Shown piece by piece: positions 41,652-49,949 of a stretch of DNA of 64,000 bases. The translations under genes and the position numbers were made by a program. How positions within the stretch are numbered: the first letter of the stretch is position 1; every line of letters begins with the position of its first letter. The stretch comes from Phascolarctobacterium_A sp902463975 (GTDB taxonomy: Bacteria > Bacillota > Negativicutes > Acidaminococcales > Acidaminococcaceae): NCBI RefSeq assembly GCF_902463975.1, contig NZ_CABQHJ010000008.1, forward strand, positions 9,137-73,136, read 5' to 3'. The notes under the pieces were generated by a model, which made no database searches, had not been told where the DNA came from, and saw only the letters and a list, made by a program, of their open reading frames with translations.

Positions 41652-41754
41652 CGCCCTCTGAAAAGCTGATTTCAGGGGGCGGTTTTGTTTAATATTTGTT
41701 ACTTTCGTCCAATTATATACCAATTTTGGACGAAAGGTTAAGGAGTTGGATGAA
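41652..41754 (+). repeat. Left direct repeat of the Fic cassette (with terminator)
   Basis: It begins with the hairpin CGCCCTCTGAAA/TTTCAGGGGGCG followed by TTTTGTTT. It then carries TCGTCCAA...TTTTGGACGAAA, itself an inverted pair, and ends near GTTGGATGA. The same order recurs at 42898-42999. The hairpin could terminate the flavodoxin transcript. Confidence 0.8.
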
Positions 41755-41766
41755 TAGGGGCGGGTT

Positions 41767-41837
41767 TTCCCTTATCCTATTGGTGATTCCCTTATTTTAT
41801 GGTATAATTTAAGGGAATGGAAGGAGGAGTAAGGGAA
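41767..41837 (+). promoter_or_regulatory. fic promoter with four TTCCCTTA/TAAGGGAA motifs
   Basis: TTCCCTTAT occurs at 41767-41775 and 41787-41795. Its complement form TTAAGGGAA or TAAGGGAA occurs at about 41809-41817 and 41830-41837, the last touching the ATG. TATAAT lies at 41803-41808, between the two orientations. The symmetric arrangement around the promoter looks like an operator for autoregulation. This is inference. Confidence 0.6.
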
Positions 41838-42883
41838 TGAGAAGCTTTAACTACTCAATAATTAGAGAACAAAAATGGGATTCAGAAATTTTGAGCTTGA
41901 TAGCTGCAATTTATAAAGAGGCAGGTAAACAGGAGCTTTTTGTAAAGCAACGGCCGGAAGAGCTTAATAAGCTGGTAGAAATAGCAAAAATTCAAAGTAC
42001 GGAAGCGTCTAATGCGATTGAGGGCATTGTTACGACTAGAACTAGAATACGTGAGCTTGTAAACGAGAAAACAACACCGAGAAATCGTGATGAGCAGGAA
42101 ATTGCCGGCTATCGTGATGTATTAAATATAATACATGAGAATTTCGATGTTATCCCCATCTCCAAAAACTATATTTTGCAGCTTCATAAAATTTTGTATG
42201 GACATATGAATAACCCGCTTGCAGGAAGAACAAAAAGCGTGCAAAATTATATCAGTGCTACTTACCCGGATGGTAGTACTAAGATTTTATTTACACCGCT
42301 TGCTCCTTACGAAACACCGGAAGCGCTTGAGCGCATATGTGAAGAATATAATATGGTTATAGGCAATTTGGAGCTAGAGCCTCTTATCGCTATACCTATT
42401 TTTATTCATGATTTTTTATGCATTCATCCCTTTAATGATGGCAATGGAAGAATGAGCCGCTTGCTGACAACCTTACTTTTGTATAGAAGTGGTTTTTATG
42501 TTGGAAAATATATTTCTTTGGAAGCTAAAGTTGCGCAGAATAAGGATTTGTATTATGAAGCGTTGGCTGCTGCACAAATAGGCTGGCATGAGGGTAAGGA
42601 AGATGCTATACCATTTGTAAAATATATTCTGGGGACGATTCTTGCTGCTTATAAAGACTTTGAAGAACGTATGACTATCATTGAGCCTAAGCTTTCTGCA
42701 CTGGAAATGGTACGTAGAGCAAGTGAAAATAAAATCGGACGCTTTAATAAGCAGGATATTCGTGAGCTTTGTTCTACGCTTAGCGACAGCTCTATTGAAG
42801 CTGCTCTGCGTAAGCTGGTGCTTTCTGGTGAATTGCAAAAAGAAGGCAAGGGGAAAAGCACTTGCTATTTTAGAGTTAAATAG
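41837..42883 (+). CDS. Fic domain protein (class II, N-terminal inhibitory motif)
   Basis: A 348-residue protein. Active-site motif HPFNDGNGRMSR near residue 197 matches HxFx(D/E)GNGRxxR, so it should transfer AMP or a similar group to a protein hydroxyl. The inhibitory helix motif SNAIEG near residue 57 fits [S/T]xxxE[G/N], so it is a self-inhibited class II Fic. The C-terminus (about 280-348) resembles a winged helix. The gene is AT-rich compared with neighbours and flanked by direct repeats, suggesting acquisition. No antitoxin gene is adjacent. Target unknown. Confidence 0.88.
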   Translation: MRSFNYSIIREQKWDSEILSLIAAIYKEAGKQELFVKQRPEELNKLVEIAKIQSTEASNAIEGIVTTRTRIRELVNEKTTPRNRDEQEIAGYRDVLNIIHENFDVIPISKNYILQLHKILYGHMNNPLAGRTKSVQNYISATYPDGSTKILFTPLAPYETPEALERICEEYNMVIGNLELEPLIAIPIFIHDFLCIHPFNDGNGRMSRLLTTLLLYRSGFYVGKYISLEAKVAQNKDLYYEALAAAQIGWHEGKEDAIPFVKYILGTILAAYKDFEERMTIIEPKLSALEMVRRASENKIGRFNKQDIRELCSTLSDSSIEAALRKLVLSGELQKEGKGKSTCYFRVK

Positions 42884-42897
42884 GGTTATATCTGAAC

Positions 42898-42999
42898 CGC
42901 CCTCTGAAAAGCTGATTTCAGGGGGCGGTTGTTATTATATTTGCTGGTTTCATCCAAATAGATGATGGTTTTGGACGAAAAGCAAACAGGCTGGATGAA
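42898..42999 (+). repeat. Right direct repeat of the Fic cassette (with terminator)
   Basis: Second copy of the 41652 element: CGCCCTCTGAAAAGCTGA then TTTCAGGGGGCGG hairpin, then CATCCAAA...TTTTGGACGAAA and CTGGATGAA. The hairpin half is nearly identical to the left copy and the rest more diverged. It terminates the fic gene. Confidence 0.8.
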
Positions 43000-43069
43000 A
43001 GAAGAAAATAATAAATCATTTTTCCCCTCTTTATCTTTTGCTCAAAAAGTGCTATAATAAACATCAAAT

Positions 43070-43332
43070 TGAATCGACCCCTGATAACACGATGAACAAG
43101 CAAGTAGGCTTAAGGCTGTGTTTAAGAGAGCGAAGTCGTCGGCTGTAAGCTTCGCACACAAAATTATGCCGAAGTTCCCTTGGGAGTGTCCTGTCTGAAG
43201 GCTGCATGGCTGTGTAGGGTGGGCGTAAGGCTGCGTTAAAGCTTGCAAATGAAGGAACAAATTTGGGTGGTACCGCGAATATTTTTCGCCCCTGTAAACT
43301 TATCAGTTTTGCAGGGGCGTTTTCTTATTTTT
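43070..43332 (+). ncRNA. T-box leader of pheST
   Basis: Contains the T-box core GGGTGGTACCGCG (43265-43277) and a terminator, CGCCCCTG...CAGGGGCG (43287-43319), followed by TTTTC. Upstream, AAGAGAG and a distal hairpin GAAG...CTTC fit stem I. TTC at 43175-43177 is a likely Phe specifier codon, in agreement with the downstream gene. A TATAAT lies at 43053-43058. Uncharged tRNA-Phe should allow readthrough into pheS. Confidence 0.93.
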
Positions 43333-43455
43333 TGGTGACAGTCTATAAAGACCATCTACTGCAGAAACAGCTTCACAGCGTATTATCTGCGCCTGCGTTG
43401 CTTTTCTCGGTATCCGGTACTTTTAGAACTGTCCAATGAAGAAAGGATGAAATCA

Positions 43456-44487
43456 ATGAAAGAAAAATTAGAAGCATTAAAAGCACAGGCTTTAGAAGAG
43501 CTTGATGCCGTAACTTCTCTTGATGCGCTTAAGGACCTGCGCGTCAAATATCTGGGCAAAAAAGGCCCGATGACCGAAATCCTGCGCGGCATGGGCAAGC
43601 TGCCTGCCGAAGAGCGTCCGAAAATCGGCCAGATTGTTAATGAAATCAAGGCTGAGCTGGAAGGCAAAATCAACGAAGCAACCGAGGTGCTGGAGAAAAA
43701 GGCGTTGGCTGACAAGCTCGCTAACGAGCAGGTTGATATTACTCTGCCGGGCCGCAAGCCGAAAGCAGGTCATCTGCATCCCGTAACCCTGACCATGCGT
43801 GAGATTAAGAAAATCTTTATGCGTATGGGCTTTGACGTTTGCGACGGTCCGGAAATCGAGGACGTATACCACAACTTCACCGCACTGAATTTGCCGCCAG
43901 ATCATCCGGCACTGGATATGCAGGATTCCTTCTATATCACCGAAAACTATCTGCTGCGCACCCAAACCTCCGGCGTGCAGGCACGTACCCTGGAAAGCAA
44001 GGAGCCTAACACTCCGATTCGCATGATTTGCCCCGGTACCGTTTACCGCTGCGACTACGATGCAACCCACTCCCCGATGTTCCATCAGGTAGAAGGCCTT
44101 GTTGTAGATAAAAACATCAGCCTGGCAGATTTGAAGGGTACTCTGGAGCTGTTCTGTAAGCAAATGTTCGGCGAGGATGTTAAGGTTCGCCTGCGTCCTT
44201 CCTACTTCCCCTTCACCGAGCCTTCCGTAGAAGTGGACGTGTCCTGCCCAATTTGCCATGCTAAGGGCGGCGGCTGCCATGTCTGCAAGGACAGCGGCTG
44301 GCTGGAAATCCTTGGCGCCGGTGTTGTACATCCCAACGTATTGCGCATGAGCGGTTATGATCCTGAGAAAATGACCGGTTTTGCCTTTGGTCTGGGCGTT
44401 GAACGTATCGCTATGCTGAAATACGGCATTGACGATTTGCGCCTGTTCTTCGAAAATGACCAACGCTTCATCAGTCAGTTCAAATAA
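43456..44487 (+). CDS. pheS: Phenylalanyl-tRNA synthetase alpha subunit
   Basis: A 343-residue class II synthetase subunit. The N-terminal coiled coil (MKEKLEALKAQALEEL in part) is followed by the catalytic core, with GDGPEIE-like CDGPEIEDVYHNF, then RTQTSGVQ and the late GLGVERIAMLKYGI. ATG 43456 matches homologues and lies 9 bases after GAAAGGA; ATG 43447 is too close to that site. It forms the alpha2-beta2 enzyme with PheT. Confidence 0.97.
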   Translation: MKEKLEALKAQALEELDAVTSLDALKDLRVKYLGKKGPMTEILRGMGKLPAEERPKIGQIVNEIKAELEGKINEATEVLEKKALADKLANEQVDITLPGRKPKAGHLHPVTLTMREIKKIFMRMGFDVCDGPEIEDVYHNFTALNLPPDHPALDMQDSFYITENYLLRTQTSGVQARTLESKEPNTPIRMICPGTVYRCDYDATHSPMFHQVEGLVVDKNISLADLKGTLELFCKQMFGEDVKVRLRPSYFPFTEPSVEVDVSCPICHAKGGGCHVCKDSGWLEILGAGVVHPNVLRMSGYDPEKMTGFAFGLGVERIAMLKYGIDDLRLFFENDQRFISQFK

Positions 44488-44499
44488 GGAGGATCCATC

Positions 44500-46953
44500 A
44501 TGCTTGCATCTTTAGAATGGTTAAAACAATATGTAGATATTAACATCTCCGTTGCGGAGCTGTGCGATAAAATTACCCGTGTCGGCCTGGAGGTTGACAC
44601 TGTAGAAAAATTAGGCGAAGGCCTGGAGGGTGTTATCACCGGTAAGGTTATGGAAATTCACCGTCACCCCGACAGCGACCACCTGTGGGTTTGCATGCTG
44701 GATTACGGCCAAGGCGGCGAGCCGGTGCAGATTCTTACCGGCGCGCAAAACGTACATCAATATGACATTGTGCCTGTTGCCGTAGTTGGCAGCGTACTGC
44801 CTCCGAGCGAGCGCAACCCGCAAGGCCTGAAGCTGAAAAAAGCTAAAATGCGCGGCCTTGATTCCTTCGGCATGCTGTGCAGTGCCGATGAGCTAGGTAT
44901 TGAATCCAAGCTGCTGCTGCCGGAGCAAAGAAACGGCATTTTCATTCTGCCGGAAAATACTCCGATTGGCGTAGACATCAAAACAGTTTTAGGTTTGGAT
45001 GATACCGTTATCGATATCGACCTGACCAGCAACCGTGCAGACTGCTTCAGCATTATCGGCTTGGCGCGTGAAATCAGCGCTATCACCGGCTGCCCGCTGA
45101 AAATGCCCGCTATGGACGTTAAGGAAGCTGCCGCAGGTAAGGCCAGCGATTATGTAAACGTAAAAATTGACGCACCGGAGCTGTGCTCCCGCTTTGCTAC
45201 CCGCGTGCTGAAGGATATCAAAATCATGCCTTCTCCTGAATGGATGCAGCGCCGTTTGCGTGCCTGCGGCGTGCGCCCCATCAGCAACGTAGTTGACGTT
45301 ACCAACTATGTTATGCTGGAGCTGGGCCAGCCGATGCATGCTTATGATGCCGACAAGGTTGCAGGCCACACTCTGATTGTGCGCCGTGCAGAAGAGGGCG
45401 AAAAGCTTGTTACCCTCGACGGCAAGGAGCGTGAGCTGACTTCCGCTATGATTACCATCGGTGATGCCGAAAAGGCTGCCGGTCTTGGCGGTGTTATGGG
45501 CGGTCTGTTGACCGAGGTTACCGACGAAACCAAGAACGTTATTCTGGAGGCTGCTTCCTTCCATGGTCCTTCCATCCGCCGCACCTCCCGTGCGCTGGGC
45601 CTGCGCAGTGAAGCCAGCGGTCGTTTTGAGCGCGGTGTAGACACCATCCGCGACCATGACGCACTGAACCGCGCTGCTCATTTGTTGGAAGAAATGGGTG
45701 CCTGCGAAACCTTCAGTGGTATCGTAGAGGCTTATCCTGAGGAGCTAAAACCGGCAGTAATTACCACTACCGCAGCAAAGATTAACGGCCGCATCGGCGT
45801 AAATATTGCTGAGGAAGAAATGGTTGCTATCCTTACCAAATTGGGCTTCGGCGTAGAAGCAAAGGACGGCGAGCTGCTGATTACCGCTCCTACCTGGCGC
45901 CGCGATATCGACTGCGATGCTGATATCAGCGAAGAAATTGCCCGTATGCATGGCTATGACTTCATCGAAAGCCATCAGCCGGAGCTGACCATCACTCAAG
46001 GCAGCCAGTCTGTGCTGGACGATGTTAAGGACGATGTACAGGATTACATGGTAGGCGCTGGCCTGAGCGAAATGATGACCTACAGCTTCATCAAGGCTAA
46101 CGCTTATGATAAAATGCTGCTGGCAGCAGATGATGCACGCCGTAGCTGCATCGAGCTGCTGAACCCGATTACCGACGCTTTCTCCGTAATGCGCACCACC
46201 ATGATTCCGAGCGCACTGCAGACTGCCTCCTTCAACCTGCGCAACCACAACAACAGTGTTGCACTGTTTGAAATCGGCCGTATCTTCCTGCCGAAGGCAC
46301 TGCCGCTGACCGAGGATCCCGAGGAGCGCCAGCTGCTGACCGCAGTACTGAGTGGCAGCCGCAAGGCTCTCAACTGGTGCGATGATAAAGGCAGCGTTGA
46401 CTTCTATGATATGAAGGGCATCGTTGAAGGACTGCTGGAAGCAATGCAGGTGAGCGATTACACCATGACTCGCAGCCAACAGCCGTATCTGCATCCGGGC
46501 AAGAGCTGTGACATCGTTGTCAACGGCGAGGTTATCGGTTCCTTCGGCGAGGTGCACCCGGTAGTTCAGGAAAACTTTGAGCTGGATCAGGTTACCTACG
46601 TGCTGGAAATGGCCGTAGAGCCTTTGGTAGCAAGCGCAACCGCTGTACCGCAATACAAGCATCTGCCCAAGTTCCCGAGCATGAGCCGCGATATTGCCGT
46701 TGTTGTTCCGGCAGAGGTAACCAACGCCGAGCTGGAGCAGGTTATCCGTGCGCATGCAGGCGAGCTGCTGCAGGGTGTGCGTGTATTCGATATCTACACC
46801 GGCAAGCAGGTTGCCGCAGGCTGCAAATCCATGGCCTTCAACCTGACCTATCAGGCTGCTGACCGCACCCTAACCGACGCTGAGGTTGATGCTTCTATGA
46901 AGAAGGTAATTGCTGAGGTTGCCGAAGCATATAAGGCTAAGCTGAGAGATTAA
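44500..46953 (+). CDS. pheT: Phenylalanyl-tRNA synthetase beta subunit
   Basis: An 817-residue beta subunit of usual length. It has an N-terminal EMAP/tRNA-binding OB domain (about 40-150), the B3/B4 editing region (about 200-400), B5 domains, a synthetase-like core, and the C-terminal ferredoxin-like anticodon-binding domain (FPSMSRDIAVVVP near 725). It starts 12 bases after pheS with AAGGAGGA. Confidence 0.97.
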   Translation: MLASLEWLKQYVDINISVAELCDKITRVGLEVDTVEKLGEGLEGVITGKVMEIHRHPDSDHLWVCMLDYGQGGEPVQILTGAQNVHQYDIVPVAVVGSVLPPSERNPQGLKLKKAKMRGLDSFGMLCSADELGIESKLLLPEQRNGIFILPENTPIGVDIKTVLGLDDTVIDIDLTSNRADCFSIIGLAREISAITGCPLKMPAMDVKEAAAGKASDYVNVKIDAPELCSRFATRVLKDIKIMPSPEWMQRRLRACGVRPISNVVDVTNYVMLELGQPMHAYDADKVAGHTLIVRRAEEGEKLVTLDGKERELTSAMITIGDAEKAAGLGGVMGGLLTEVTDETKNVILEAASFHGPSIRRTSRALGLRSEASGRFERGVDTIRDHDALNRAAHLLEEMGACETFSGIVEAYPEELKPAVITTTAAKINGRIGVNIAEEEMVAILTKLGFGVEAKDGELLITAPTWRRDIDCDADISEEIARMHGYDFIESHQPELTITQGSQSVLDDVKDDVQDYMVGAGLSEMMTYSFIKANAYDKMLLAADDARRSCIELLNPITDAFSVMRTTMIPSALQTASFNLRNHNNSVALFEIGRIFLPKALPLTEDPEERQLLTAVLSGSRKALNWCDDKGSVDFYDMKGIVEGLLEAMQVSDYTMTRSQQPYLHPGKSCDIVVNGEVIGSFGEVHPVVQENFELDQVTYVLEMAVEPLVASATAVPQYKHLPKFPSMSRDIAVVVPAEVTNAELEQVIRAHAGELLQGVRVFDIYTGKQVAAGCKSMAFNLTYQAADRTLTDAEVDASMKKVIAEVAEAYKAKLRD

Positions 46954-46978
46954 TTAAGATATAATTATTACGTATAAA

Positions 46979-47016
46979 AGGACTCGCTGCCGCTGTTTAG
47001 CGGTGGCGGGTCTTTT
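46979..47016 (+). terminator. Terminator after pheT
   Basis: GGACTCGCTGCCGCT pairs with AGCGGTGGCGGGTC(T), followed by TTTT. Confidence 0.85.
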
Positions 47017-47052
47017 GCATTTGTACAAAAATTCCGTTGTTAAAATATCTGC

Positions 47053-47081
47053 TTTACAAATTCCTATTAATGTACTATGAT
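47053..47081 (+). promoter_or_regulatory. Promoter of the cyclase-family gene
   Basis: TTTACA (47053-47058) and TATGAT (47076-47081) have 17-base spacing, 40 bases upstream of the ATG. Confidence 0.7.
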
Positions 47082-47121
47082 AATAGTGAAGACCAATATT
47101 TTTTATTGAGGGGGTTTTCTT

Positions 47122-47886
47122 ATGTACAAATTATGGAACATGTTAGCAGAAATGAAATCAGATGCTTATGAATGGGTGGAGCTTTCCCACTCCATGAACA
47201 ATGACAGCCCGGTGTGGAGCGGGATTCCCGCAGGCTCCGTAGAGGTTAGCAAGACGGTTTTCGATTGGGGCAACCCGATGCTGGAATGTTTGATTCAGAC
47301 CTTTAAATTTCCCGGGCAATACGGCACACACATTGACTTTCCCGGTCACTTTGTCAAGGATATGCCTTTATCCGAAGCGTTTGGCGCGCAGCAGATGCTG
47401 TTTCCCTTGTGCGTGATTGATATCACCGCCAAGGTTGCGGAGGATGTGCATTACGCCGTAACGGTGGAGGATATCAAGGCTTATGAGGCGGAATATGGAC
47501 CGATTCCCGACGGCGCTTTTGTGGCATTGCGCACAGACTGGTATAAAAATTGGCCGGATATGGATAAGCTGAGCGGTATTGCTGACGACGGCAGCGAAAA
47601 CTTCCCCGGCTGGTCTTTGCCGGCGCTGCAATATATTTATGAAGAGCGCAATGCTGCAGCCAATGGTCACGAAACACTGGATACAGATGCTTCGGTAGAG
47701 GCTGCCAAAGCAGGCGATTTGGCGTGCGAGCGCTATGTGCTGGGCAAGGGCAAGCTGCAGATTGAAGTGCTGCAGAACCTGGACCGCGTGGCACCTGCTG
47801 GTGCATTGCTGGTTGCGGCCTGGCCGCGTATTGAAGGAGCGACCGGCTTGCCGGCGCGCGTGTTGGCGATTACACCGAAGAAATAA
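47122..47886 (+). CDS. Cyclase family protein (kynurenine formamidase-like)
   Basis: A 254-residue metal-dependent hydrolase of the cyclase family. The signature YGTHIDFPGHF (HxGTHxDxPxHF type) lies near residue 73, LRTDWYKNW near 135, and PARVLAITPKK closes the chain. Relatives hydrolyse formylkynurenine, isatin or cyclic intermediates. No tryptophan genes are nearby, so the substrate is open. Single-gene unit between promoter and terminator. Confidence 0.82.
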   Translation: MYKLWNMLAEMKSDAYEWVELSHSMNNDSPVWSGIPAGSVEVSKTVFDWGNPMLECLIQTFKFPGQYGTHIDFPGHFVKDMPLSEAFGAQQMLFPLCVIDITAKVAEDVHYAVTVEDIKAYEAEYGPIPDGAFVALRTDWYKNWPDMDKLSGIADDGSENFPGWSLPALQYIYEERNAAANGHETLDTDASVEAAKAGDLACERYVLGKGKLQIEVLQNLDRVAPAGALLVAAWPRIEGATGLPARVLAITPKK

Positions 47887-47925
47887 GAAAAATTTCAGGC
47901 GTTTTAAACTAACAGATTAAGAATT

Positions 47926-47962
47926 AGGCGTACATGCGATTTAAAAGTATGTACGCCTTTTT
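47926..47962 (+). terminator. Terminator after the cyclase-family gene
   Basis: AGGCGTACAT pairs with ATGTACGCCT, followed by TTTTTG. Confidence 0.9.
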
Positions 47963-48034
47963 GTATGCGTGATATAATAAATGTATTAGCAAAAAGCTGA
48001 TTAATTGGGTAAAGAAGAGGGAAGTAAGATATTC

Positions 48035-48997
48035 ATGCGTAAATTAAAGCTTGTTTTTCAGATTATTGTAGCCTTTATCGTGGCGCTGGCAGCGTACAGC
48101 GGCTTGTATCAGCCGAACGCTGAAAGTGTGCGGGCAGCAGTCCGGAATAATCTGCCGCAGACCATGCAGCAGAAGCAGGATGGCGGCATAGCACAAGGAA
48201 AGCTGCGCATCAGCGTGCTGGATGTGGGGCAGGCAGATGCGATTTTACTGCAGGACGGCAAGCGTAATATCATGATTGATGTTGGCAATGACGTTAAGGA
48301 TAAGGTTGGCGACAGCGGCGGCAGGCAGGCGCTGATTAAGGCGCTGGATAAGGCTGGCGTCAGCAAAATCAAGACAGTTTTTGTGACACACCATCATCGT
48401 GATCATATGGGTAATATCATGTACGTGCGCGGTAAATACGGCGTCAGCAATATTTATGACAGCGGTTATGTCAACAGCGGTTACAAAGCGTCCGTGGCGC
48501 TGGACCAGGATTTGCGTGCCGGCAAGTATCACGGTCAGGCGCTGAAGGCCGGGGATACGATTAAAATTGACAAAAATTATTATATCGAGGTGCTGGCACC
48601 GGGGGATTTCCTTAATAAAAAGGATCTGAAGAATATGAATAACACCAGCCTGGTGCTGATGCTGCATTATGGTAGCTTTAAGATGCTGCTGACGGGTGAT
48701 GCAGAGGCGCCGGTGGAGGATGCGCTGCAGCAAAAATACGGCACTGCGCTGCAGGCGGACGTGTTGAAGGTTGGCCATCACGGCAGCAAGACATCGTCCT
48801 ATTGGCCGTTCATCAGCAAGGTTAAGCCTAAATATGCGCTCATCAGCTGCGGTGATTTTTCAATTTACAAGCATCCGAACAAGAACGTGGTGGGTAGTTT
48901 AACGCATCTTGATGCGAAGGTGCTGACAACGCATGATCACGGTACGCTGACGGTGACAACGGACGGCAAGAACTGTGATGTTATGACGGAGCGGTAG
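48035..48997 (+). CDS. Exported ComEC-like metallo-beta-lactamase-fold protein
   Basis: A 320-residue protein. An N-terminal signal/anchor (LVFQIIVAFIVALAAYSGL) is followed by an MBL domain like the C-terminal part of ComEC: LDVGQADAILLQ, VTHHHRDHMGN (HxHxDH variant), MLLTGDAE and LKVGHHGSKTSS. It is probably a nuclease or phosphodiesterase outside the cytoplasm. The ComEC channel part is absent. ATG 48035 follows AGAGGGAAG; the frame upstream to 48005 is not supported. No terminator was seen after it. Confidence 0.85.
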   Translation: MRKLKLVFQIIVAFIVALAAYSGLYQPNAESVRAAVRNNLPQTMQQKQDGGIAQGKLRISVLDVGQADAILLQDGKRNIMIDVGNDVKDKVGDSGGRQALIKALDKAGVSKIKTVFVTHHHRDHMGNIMYVRGKYGVSNIYDSGYVNSGYKASVALDQDLRAGKYHGQALKAGDTIKIDKNYYIEVLAPGDFLNKKDLKNMNNTSLVLMLHYGSFKMLLTGDAEAPVEDALQQKYGTALQADVLKVGHHGSKTSSYWPFISKVKPKYALISCGDFSIYKHPNKNVVGSLTHLDAKVLTTHDHGTLTVTTDGKNCDVMTER

Positions 48998-49096
48998 AAG
49001 GTTGCTTAAGGAGAAGATGTGGGGTAGAATAGGGAATAGAAATTCTTTACAAATAAACAAGATAAAAGATAAATGAGTTTGAAAGGTGTGTTTGTG

Positions 49097-49537
49097 ATGA
49101 AGAAAATATTGTGTTTGTTGGTTTTACTGCTGTCGCTGACTGCAACCTGTGCAGCCTTTAATCCGCCGCAGCCGCCGAGATGGTATTGGATAGGTTCTGA
49201 TGCACATTACGGGGCGTGGATTGATACAGCAACGGCAAGATTTTATATCGGCAGCGAAAAGTATGGGCATGGTAATCATCAATGTGCACTTGTATGGGTG
49301 GAATGGTATGACGCAGATAAAGATGAATACCTTATTTCACATGATGAATATGATCTTGACTGTAGAATGAGAAGAACACTACATGCTACATTTTATAATA
49401 GTCAAAATAGAGTTATTAATTCGTTTAACAGAAGCTATGCTGATTTTGAGGATGTTATTCCCGGTACTAATGGAGAAGCGGTATATGATGCAGTAGTTAT
49501 GTTGAAAGAAACAAGAGAAAACGCACGGAGGTTGTAA
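49097..49537 (+). CDS. Secreted protein of unknown function
   Basis: A 146-residue protein with a clear signal peptide (MKKILCLLVLLLSLTATCAA), then an aromatic-rich mature part (PPRWYWIGSD, VWVEWYDADKDEY) with a predicted beta character. The start at ATG 49097 is preferred over 49073, because AAAGGTG lies 9 bases before it. AT-rich. The stop overlaps the next ATG. I do not recognise the family; it resembles periplasmic sensor-like small proteins only in style. Confidence 0.6.
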   Translation: MKKILCLLVLLLSLTATCAAFNPPQPPRWYWIGSDAHYGAWIDTATARFYIGSEKYGHGNHQCALVWVEWYDADKDEYLISHDEYDLDCRMRRTLHATFYNSQNRVINSFNRSYADFEDVIPGTNGEAVYDAVVMLKETRENARRL

Positions 49538-49947
49538 TGATGAAGCATTATGAGGTAGTGGCAGCGGTAATTGAGCATGACGGCAAGATTTTGTGTATGC
49601 AGCGTAATAAAGGCAAATTTGATTATGTAAGCTATAAATTTGAGTTTCCCGGCGGTAAGGTAGAGGCTGGCGAAGAGCGTCATACCGCGTTGGAACGCGA
49701 GCTGCGCGAGGAAATGGACATGGACATCAGCATTCCTGAGGATGCGTATCTGATGACGGTGGAGCACACCTATCCTGATTTTGCGATTACCATGCATGCG
49801 TATGTGTGCAAGCTGGCACAGCCCAAGTTCGTTATGAAGGAGCATGTGGCCGCAAAATGGCTGGCTCCGGCAGATTTAAGCAGCTTGGATTGGGCGGCAG
49901 CAGATATGCCGATTGTGGAGCGTCTGCAGCAAGAGGAGATTGATTAA
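49537..49947 (+). CDS. Nudix hydrolase, MutT/CTP pyrophosphohydrolase-like
   Basis: A 136-residue nucleotide pyrophosphohydrolase. The full Nudix box is present: GGKVEAGEERHTALERELREEM (given as GKVEAGE... and ...RELREEM) near residues 38-59. The N-terminus VVAAVIEHDGKILCMQR and C-terminal AAKWLAP fit the small nucleotide-cleaning group. It is packed against the helicase gene (2 bases apart), so the two may be co-expressed. Confidence 0.9.
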   Translation: MMKHYEVVAAVIEHDGKILCMQRNKGKFDYVSYKFEFPGGKVEAGEERHTALERELREEMDMDISIPEDAYLMTVEHTYPDFAITMHAYVCKLAQPKFVMKEHVAAKWLAPADLSSLDWAAADMPIVERLQQEEID

Positions 49948-49949
49948 TC

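Noticed and set aside
41652..41690. CRISPR-like repeats around the Fic gene
   Set aside because: Only two copies, over 1.2 kb apart, with a gene between and no spacers. They are direct repeats with a terminator, not an array. No CRISPR array was seen anywhere in the window.
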